Assembly: GCF_964204645.1 (NCBI RefSeq)
Contig: NC_134033.1
Coordinates: 5,738,231-5,802,230 of the forward strand
Source of the DNA: Tubulanus polymorphus
Taxonomy: Eukaryota; Nemertea; Palaeonemertea; Tubulaniformes; Tubulanidae
Reading direction: 5' to 3'
DNA length: 64,000 nt
Every line of letters begins with the position of its first letter. The first letter of the stretch is position 1. A model generated the notes under the pieces. That model ran no database searches, had not been told where the DNA came from, and worked only from the letters and a program-made list of their open reading frames with translations. A program made the translations under genes and the position numbers. Below, in pieces: positions 57,501 through 64,000 of the stretch.

Positions 57501-59143
57501 ATATGCCGCTTATCTTATTAGGTGAAACGGTATTTTTCAAGAAAGTGTCAACGGCGTTAAAGCTTTTATTTCTGAATACTGAATTCTATTGGAGCATAGC
57601 TTAATGGGATATTGTTGCATTATCTGCATCCAGTGCTGAGTGACAATTGGGTTCGAGTCCCGCTGGCCCCTTACAGTGCCCGGGCAATACTTCACAGGCA
57701 GTCCCGTCGTGAGGTTAAATGAACAATCAAATGGGGTAAACGTTGGCAACCAAGACCAAACGACGCAAAGCAGGAAAACTGAATAGACGAATATATATAT
57801 ATTGCGGGTCCGTACCCACAGGGGATTAGAAGGGTTCGAGCGACCCCTATTTCTGGTACCGTTCAATGCAAAGATTCTTTGCAATATAGAAAGCTCAAAG
57901 GGCTTTGACTGTATAATAGCACCCATACTGATGGCAATGCATCACCAGCTTGGCTTATACAGGCCAAGGGTCCAGTTCCACAGTTGCGAGTAAAGATCTA
58001 ACTCTGAGGTAACTCATTGAAAATAAACTAACTATATAACTCAGAGTTAACTCTAACTCACAACACTGTGTAACTGCATCCAGGGGCCCAGTTCCACAGT
58101 TGCGAATTAAGATCTAACAAAGAGTTAACTCATTGAAAATGAATTGTCGAACTGGGGCCTGTATACTAACGCACTCGGTGGCTATTAAGGCCTTCTAATC
58201 GATGTCTGTATCGGGATTTTTATCTGAAAGCGTTTAGAGCTTTGGAAATTGAATCACGACGTACCAGTTTGCTGTCGGACGAATGCTGGCGCAGTCGATC
58301 AGTGGATGACGCCGATTTCATTTCAATTTCCACCGCTTGCCATAGATAACAGTCCGAATCGACCTGTAATTAGAGAGAAATAAACACGTTCCGAATTAAA
58401 TCGTTGGTTCGACTATTTTGCGTGCCATTGTAGTCCCTTAGTATTCCTTATTTTTTACGCTTACGACTAAAATTGAAATACCCGTCGTAGGATCGAGTCT
58501 TGGCTTTGCGGTACGGTCGCCGATTAGGTTCGATTCCTGCTGACTACGTTGGAGTAATCGGAGAGAGCATTTATTGGTCCCGTGAGTTCCGACCCTGATA
58601 AATCGTTACCAACATGTAATTGAAGGTCAAAATCAAATTAAAAGCCGAAATGACTGTAGAACAAAAAGTCCTGGGACAGTTGTGCCAAAGTTGGGCCACG
58701 TTCGTGGTCTTAAGACTGGCTTTAGTAGGTCGTTAGATTGACAAACTAAGTTGGATGTAGACTGATAGATGTTAGATGACTCTTGATAGTTCCAAAATAA
58801 GTTTTGAGATGTTAAACAGAACAAGAGCTTAGACTGGTCTAAAGTCGTTAGATTGACTTCAGAGTTAAGATGAGCTTTGACTGGTCTGTTGTTATTGGCT
58901 ATGGAACCAAAATGATCTTTGACCTGTCTTAAGTTTTAAGAACGTTATAGAACCGAACTAGCTAAGACTGGCCTTAAGTTGTTAAATCGGTTGTAACTTT
59001 AAGTTGGTCTAGGGAAGACTGGTCTTAAGTCAAAGTCATATGTCTTATGGAATCGGCCCGTGGCTGGCTACATTACCTACCTGTTGCTGCGGGATATTCA
59101 GGCCGATGAACGAGCGACGATATTCCCCGACGGTCGGCGGCAT
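45594..59143 (-). CDS. Plakin-family cytolinker without actin-binding domain, 10 coding exons, 2431 aa
   Basis: Plakins tie intermediate filaments and other cytoskeleton to membranes and junctions. Exons on the minus strand: 59143-59081, 58363-58265, 56874-56788, 56128-56009, 55186-55040, 54899-54837, 54431-54340, 53545-53458, 52848-52727 and 52008-45594; all GT-AG, and the phases close to 2432 codons with the stop. Residues 1-170 look spectrin-repeat-like. An SH3-like segment of plakin type follows (ALCDYFSEKVRVKAGDSII, then LTIPAACCLIPPPD), then another helical segment to about 295. The final 6.4-kb exon encodes an acidic Asp/Glu/Ser-rich region (to about 1240), a proline-rich region (about 1450-1820) and, from about 2140, plectin-type repeats (GVIDPWSKVITLEQAVAKGI; GVMDPFLRRRIPFRDALVSG). 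No calponin-homology domain, rod or GAR/EF region is seen. The 21-residue first exon could be an alternative start with more exons beyond the window. The family is clear; orthology to spectraplakin, plectin or envoplakin is not. Confidence 0.88.
52980..53380 (+). repeat. Tandem repeat (~100-bp unit) in a plakin intron
   Basis: Three or four degenerate units with TTCAGAACTTCACCCGAGAC, then ATTGGAAATGAACTATAAAT and TTTAGACATTTT. Single copies flank the tRNA gene region at 16240-16330, 16660-16720 and 17410-17500. Confidence 0.75.
53880..54730 (+). repeat. Diverged family D (79-bp) units in plakin introns
   Basis: Two blocks, 53880-54180 and 54470-54730, carry loosely repeated GAGGATCCACCAGGTGTCGC and GTAGGACATCAACTAC motifs. 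They lie in the introns either side of the exon at 54340-54431. Much older than the near-identical array at 19.0 kb. Confidence 0.75.
55595..55860 (+). repeat. Minisatellite family C units in a plakin intron
   Basis: Five to six degenerate units (CTTAAGACCAGTCTTAAGA and CAATCTAACAACTTAAGACC). Several units have become palindromic (CTTAAGACCAG / CTGGTCTTAAG type). Confidence 0.7.
56470..56760 (+). repeat. 290-bp polypyrimidine (CCGTCT/CCCTCT)n tract
   Basis: Plus strand almost purely C, T and occasional G in hexamer and dodecamer order (CTCCGTCTCC...). On the transcribed minus strand of the plakin it is a purine-rich GGAGACGGAGA tract starting only about 30 bp after the donor at 56788. The overlapping Ser/Pro-rich open frame is a by-product of the repeat. 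Confidence 0.92.
57593..57672 (+). mobile_element. tRNA-like SINE head in a plakin intron
   Basis: GGAGCATAGCTTAATGGGAT (A box) and GGGTTCGAGTCCCGC (B box) stand about 55 bp apart and the segment is tRNA-sized, but the acceptor ends (GGAGCAT and TGGCCCC) pair poorly, so it is not a working tRNA gene. About 130 bp of unrelated sequence follows, as in tRNA-derived SINEs. Confidence 0.5.
58690..59040 (-). repeat. Minisatellite family C, reversed array
   Basis: Units such as TAAGACTGGTCTTAAG and GGTTATAGAACC-like pieces in reverse orientation to the arrays at 18.2 and 27.6 kb. Lies in the first plakin intron, 40 bp from the first coding exon. Confidence 0.7.
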
Positions 59144-59639
59144 TTTGCTAAATCAATTTACTAATCCCAGCAAAAAAAAACAGCCTCCGAACACGCGAAA
59201 AACACTAATTATATTTCACCATACACTAAAGCCCACAGTACACTCCCGGGAACATTGAACCACATACTCGCGGTTGACGGGTTTTTTTTAATATTCGAAA
59301 CCAACCGTCGCTCGCACGCTCGCTCGTCTGATCGGGTGCGGTTTAAACAATAACACGGTAGTCGAATATATGCTTTTCGCTGTTTTGACTGGTAATGTAA
59401 ACGCACGAGCCCCATTAGCATGTCCCAACGACACTTCAACATGCTTTTTAAAAAGAGAGGCCTTTCAAGGGTAACGTTTTTCAACGAGCGACGACGCGAT
59501 CGATAAGTTGATTTCGATATTTCATACATATGTTTTAAGTACACGAATGATATGTATTCATACATTGTAATTCTAATTAACGCTTTCCCCTGCGCAGTTA
59601 CGGATGTGAATTTAATTCTACTGTTGGCATTAAATATGA

Positions 59640-60115
59640 CGGATCTGATTCGAATTAAGTTCCTCAGTTGTATGGCTTTGAATCGACTCTTCATCCAGTT
59701 CCACAGTTGTGTAGGTTTAATTTCACTCTGGATGGCTGTGGTGCCGGTTTAATTTGACACTGCGTCCAGTTCCACAGTTGTGTCGGTTGCATTCAAACGC
59801 AGTGGTTTTACAGTTGTGTAGGTTTTATTGAGTCTGAATCCAGTTCCACAGTTGCAAGGGCTTAATTTGATTCTGGATCCATTTCCACAGTTGTGTGGGT
59901 TTAATTTGATTCTGAACCCACAGTTGTGAGGGTTTAATTGTTTCTGAATCTAGCCACACAGTTGTGTGGGTTAAATTGACTCCAAATCCAGTTCCACAGT
60001 AAGTTGTGCGGGTTTGATTTCAAACTCTGTGGACCCAGTTCCACAGTTAAGTGGATATGATTCGATTCTAGATGCGCTTCCACAGTTTCGTGGGTTTAAT
60101 GCGATTCTGAAGTTT
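59640..60115 (-). repeat. Minisatellite family B, reversed array, about ten units
   Basis: ATCCAGTTCCACAGTTGTGT, then GGGTTTAATTTGATTCTG, repeated with frequent single-base change. It starts about 500 bp upstream of the plakin first exon as transcribed. Confidence 0.88.
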
Positions 60116-60589
60116 ACACTGACATGAGTATACGTACGTTGCCTCAAATCATACCTGGAGGAGCTACTTGATCGTGCGTGATTTCTTTTTTTTTAAAACT
60201 ATACATTTACGCATCGTGCACAAAAAAAAACTCGACCGACAAAACGAAATATACAAACTCGAATCAAATCAATTGGACACGTATTTTCTTTCGTATGTAT
60301 ACACACATAGTCGGCAGACCGGTTTTTCGAGTTTGAATAAATGGCGAATAGTTTTTAAAACATTGTCGTGATTTTCACTGTGATTTTCGCCTTGTGAATT
60401 TCCTTTTGTCGATCGGCGTTATGTTTGACATTCAATATACATTCCAGACTTGATTTTTTTAACGAACGAGATTCACTCTTTATATAGCTATCAATGGTTG
60501 TCGACTATTCAAATGTTCACCTAGATTCTCCGGTTACTGCCATTGATATGTCCTCAGTACGAAGATTTGATTTGAGACCAAGTGGCTGT

Positions 60590-61095
60590 TCGCTCGCTAC
60601 AACCATACAGCGCTAGTTCATCAACAACCCACGTGTCTGTTCTAGTCCCTCACTCTCCCCACAGCTGTGAGGAGAGTTCAATAGGAACCCAAGAGTCTGT
60701 TCTAGTCATATGCAACCGCAGCTGCGAGAGGAGTTCAATAGGAATCCATGAGTGTGTTCTAGACATTTACTGCTACTAGAGCTGCGAGGGGGTTCAATAG
60801 GAACCCATTATTCTGGTCCAGTCACTTACACCCACCACAGCTGCGAGGGGAGTCCAATAGGAACCCAAGAGTCTGTTCTAGTCATTTACTGCCACCAGAG
60901 CAGCGAGGGGAGTTCAATTAGAACCCATGAGTCTGTTCTAGTCATTAATTGTCACCACAGCAGCCAGGGGAGTGCAACAAGAACGTGTGTGTCTGCTCTA
61001 GTCACTCACAACAATCAAAGCTGCGAAGGGACTTCACCGAGGACCGAGGTATATTTTCTAGTTCCTTGCGCCCACCACAGCTGTTAGGGGTTTAT
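60590..61095 (+). repeat. Tandem repeat (60-bp unit), about eight copies
   Basis: Units with CACCACAGCTGCGAGGGGAG, then TTCAATAGGAACCCAAGAGT and CTGTTCTAGTCATTTAC at a constant 60-bp period. The period is a multiple of three, so overlapping frames stay open (111 aa) without being genes. Not seen elsewhere in the window. Confidence 0.9.
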
Positions 61096-61118
61096 TAAGA
61101 ACCAATAAGTCTGCTCCA

Positions 61119-61188
61119 CGACCACCACCACCACCACCACCACCACCACCACCGACACCACCATCCCCACCACCACCACCACCACCAC
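61119..61188 (+). repeat. (CCA)n microsatellite
   Basis: About 70 bp of CCA/ACC triplets with two interruptions, directly after the 60-bp tandem array. Confidence 0.95.
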
Positions 61189-61194
61189 GAATGT

Positions 61195-64000
61195 GAGCGG
61201 AAATTACGGTCCATGTGTCTGTAATCTAGTCACTCAACCCAGTTTTTCTCTAAACGATTCATTTTTTTCCAGCAGTCAATTTCATTTACAACTCCGCTCG
61301 CTTATAGACGCGATGGGTCTCGAATAGTCTCAACACGCGTCGAATTTCACTCAATAGAATCTAAAGCGTCTGAAGTGCTAAAAACAATTCGAATGAATAT
61401 CTTTACGCAACCTACAACTCGCAACGTACAGCATACGATAACGCAGTAGAGTGGCTATCTAAGTATATGCAAATCAACCACGAAGAACAAAGATGTCGGT
61501 TCTTCAAAATTTATGAGTTCCAATGGAGTGTTTTGAAATTTAAAAGATTTTCAAAAAAATCAACTGACAATTAGGTCAAGTCTTAGCGAATGCGTTTCGT
61601 AAATTGTCATTTTTTAAACCAAGTAACGAAGAAATCGTTTGGAAACTTTTTAACTTTTTAGCTTTATTGACAAAATCAAGGTCGCTTTGTTGACAAACGT
61701 GAGCGGTGTGACAATTTCGGTTGAATTCGCAAGAAAAATGTATCAAATATATAGAAGCGATTTCATAGAGGTTTGAATAGAAAAGTGTAGATTAAAAAGG
61801 GATAAGAGGTAGGAATTTTACAGTTTAATTTACTAATAGGAACTGACCAAGGGAGTCCTATAAGACAAAAGTATCAAAACCACTTTCCGACCTAAACCAT
61901 GGCTGCATCAACTCTGGGCAAGCCTGGCTGGGCGGATTCAGGTTCAAAGGAAAAGAGGCCTACTTCTGAAAGTTAGGGTCTTTCGAAGCTTCGCCACAAT
62001 TTTGTTGGTCACATACCGCACAATGATATTTTAGATTCTTCTAAAATGGTAAAAACTTCCATATTTTTACAACTTTCCAGCCTAAATTTCGATCTTTCCT
62101 CAGAAAATATTCGGTCTGGAATGTTTACGGATGGAATTCCAAGGGACCTCGAATTTTAAGGGTCCGTCAGCGGATATATTGTATAGGGTTAGACTGAGGA
62201 TCAGCCCAACCGGCCACATGAACTAACCCAATCGACAATGAATCGGGTCAAACCTTTGGCCCGGGGACTAACTCAATTAATAATGAATTTAGTTAGCCTC
62301 GGATTAAAGTTAATACCAGTCTCTTAAACCGGGCCCTGGGGTTCAATATATTGTTGAAATGAATTCATAAAACAAGCCATTATATTGCCTCTGAATTTAC
62401 GATGAAGAATATCTTAGTGCTTTTCAAATTTTAAGTTGATCTAAAAAATCAGTCTCAGGGTTAATGCCATTGACTGTTAACTTATCATCTTATTGAGTGA
62501 CGAACCAACAATTGAAAAAAACCCTTCAGATTTGATTCTTCGGAAAATATATCAAATTTACCACAATTTTATACTGAAGACCATTATCAAGTATACATGT
62601 ACAAGGTCAAACCAAAATTTTACAGTTCTGTATAGACTTTCGTCTAATACGTAAAATTAATTTAGTTCTCATTGTTGGTTGACGCATTGCGAATTTCTAC
62701 TTACTAGTGACTATACGAATTGAATCAACCTAATTCATAAAACTGAGCCCGAGAATGATAATTCGTAACGTTAAAGCCCGAACTGAAGTCTCATTAGGCC
62801 GGTTAAACAAAACCTAATTATATTCAAATCACATTCAATTGAAGTCTAATCTAAAATGAGAAGGTTACCATAAGCAACTAATCATAATTTTGCATTGTTT
62901 AACCCAGGGACGGATTCAGGAATTTAGAATACGATGGGTTAGCTGTTATCGACAGAACAGAGATTGTTAAAACCCGCAAATTTGACTTTCATCCTCTCCG
63001 AAAGGTCATCTTTTTGGGTGTAAATCAGCCTAACCCTAAGCTGAGGGACCCTTCCAGTTGCCCAAGAAATGAGTCCTATAACCGTATATTATTTTCCTCG
63101 GATTCCCGCCTTCCAATAAAATTTTCCTAGATCCGCCCTTGTGGACGAAGTTTTCAAAAATGGATCCTTTTCCGAAATGGCAGAGTGATTCTAAAGCGGA
63201 ATGACCAGCAATTATTTTCCGTTGTTTGACAGGTTGTGAAATGCTATATTGGCATACCTCCCCCCACCCGACTGCCTAAATTCACCCCTGAGACTGTGTC
63301 CAGGATCGTAGAATCCATAGTGACTATTTTCTTACCTTTAAATTGATAACTGTCCGCAAATGAGATAAAACCGAACGAACAGATAATGTTTCAGCACCCC
63401 CGCGGTTCGTGTTGCGTAAAACGTATTCAAATTACCACTATACGCGGTTCCCTAATATTCAACACTATTTTCATACCAGTTCTGGCGAACACGCAACGCA
63501 TATCTACATACATATATAATGGCACATAAACTCATCGACAATGTCTTAAAGAATATTTCTAAAAAATTCGAACGACTCGCATTCAACGACTCACGATCTA
63601 TATATTTCTCAACACAAAGGGCTGGAATAAATCGATTCTAGTTTAATAATGCAGGCACAACAAAAAAATCGGTATGCAAGTTTATTTTTCTTCAAGTATA
63701 CGGTATATATACCAGTCGCTTTTGATCGACGAGATTTCGTTTTCTAGCAATTTTCGTCACAAGCAGTAGCAATCGTTACTATTCGAGGCGTCCTGGGAAA
63801 ATACTTGGTTGTTGAACACGATTTGATAATGCCCCGCGTGCCACCAGCTATCCCCCTATAGATGGCGCGCATGTCAAGGCCCGTGGTTGCATTCATCTAC
63901 TGAATGATATTGCCCTCATTGGTATTTTTATGATGTGTTAGTATTTGAAGGTAGCCCTAATTAGTTACTATTTTTATCTCTGTTTGTTGACTTAAACAAG
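61195..64000. other. Intergenic end of the window; repeats only
   Basis: No coding exon recognised on either strand. Holds copies of the GGATTCAGGTTCAAAGG MITE family (61925-62060 and 62904-63140), the CCGGGGGCTAACTC family (62255-62335) and the CCATCTAG family (63835-63870). Further plakin 5' exons could lie here unrecognised. Confidence 0.45.

Noticed and set aside
58485-58600. Second tRNA-like B box (GGTTCGATTCCTGC)
   Set aside because: Arms do not pair and no A box at the right distance; too weak even for a SINE call.
60582-61087. Two tandem-repeat open frames (65 and 111 aa)
   Set aside because: The 60-bp unit is a multiple of three, so a non-coding array stays open by arithmetic; no conserved protein feature.

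Overview
This is a piece of an animal nuclear genome. It is AT-rich, its genes are split by GT-AG introns, it carries a nuclear tRNA gene with internal Pol III boxes, and it is dense in dispersed minisatellites, MITE-like elements and tRNA-derived SINE-like pieces. The gene set (a laccase-type multicopper oxidase, a solitary astacin protease, intronless rhodopsin-like receptors, a secreted or lysosomal-type gamma-glutamyl hydrolase, a duplicated EF-hand protein and a plakin) best fits a marine invertebrate. A lophotrochozoan (mollusc, nemertean, annelid or brachiopod) is my best guess, but no sequence feature settles the phylum.

Layout. 0.2-5.0 kb: a laccase-like multicopper oxidase on the minus strand, rebuilt from four coding exons whose phases close exactly, plus a possible in-frame upstream exon and promoter. 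6.8-7.8 kb: an intact intronless class A GPCR on the plus strand. 9.5-9.9 kb: the C-terminal remnant of a second GPCR on the minus strand. 11.3-15.6 kb: an astacin metalloprotease on the plus strand with seven coding exons. 17.28 kb: tRNA-Thr(UGU). 17.8-25.5 kb: gamma-glutamyl hydrolase on the minus strand, nine coding exons, with an unusual N-terminal extension holding a hydrophobic segment. 25.6-39 kb: almost all repeats, with one orphan exon candidate at 31.6 kb and a possible promoter plus non-coding first exon at 34.7-35.0 kb. 39.1-39.8 kb: a four-EF-hand protein made of two duplicated halves (plus). 40-45.3 kb: repeat-rich, with a 135-bp foldback pair, a cluster of TGACGTCA-like sites and a 1.76-kb element with about 500-bp terminal inverted repeats. 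45.6-59.1 kb: a plakin-family cytolinker on the minus strand: nine small exons for spectrin-like and SH3 segments, then a single 6.4-kb exon coding for an acidic, a proline-rich and a plectin-repeat region. 59.2-64 kb: repeats only.

The genes do not form an obvious pathway; they are ordinary animal neighbours. The non-coding structure is striking: the same handful of 40-95-bp tandem repeat families recur at many separate loci and in both orientations, in introns of different genes and between genes. The points I would look at first are the domain layout of the plakin, the membrane-segment extension on the hydrolase, the alternative N-terminus of the oxidase, and the long-TIR element with its diverged solo arm 10 kb away. 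All gene models come from reading splice sites and phase by eye; no transcript evidence or database search was available.
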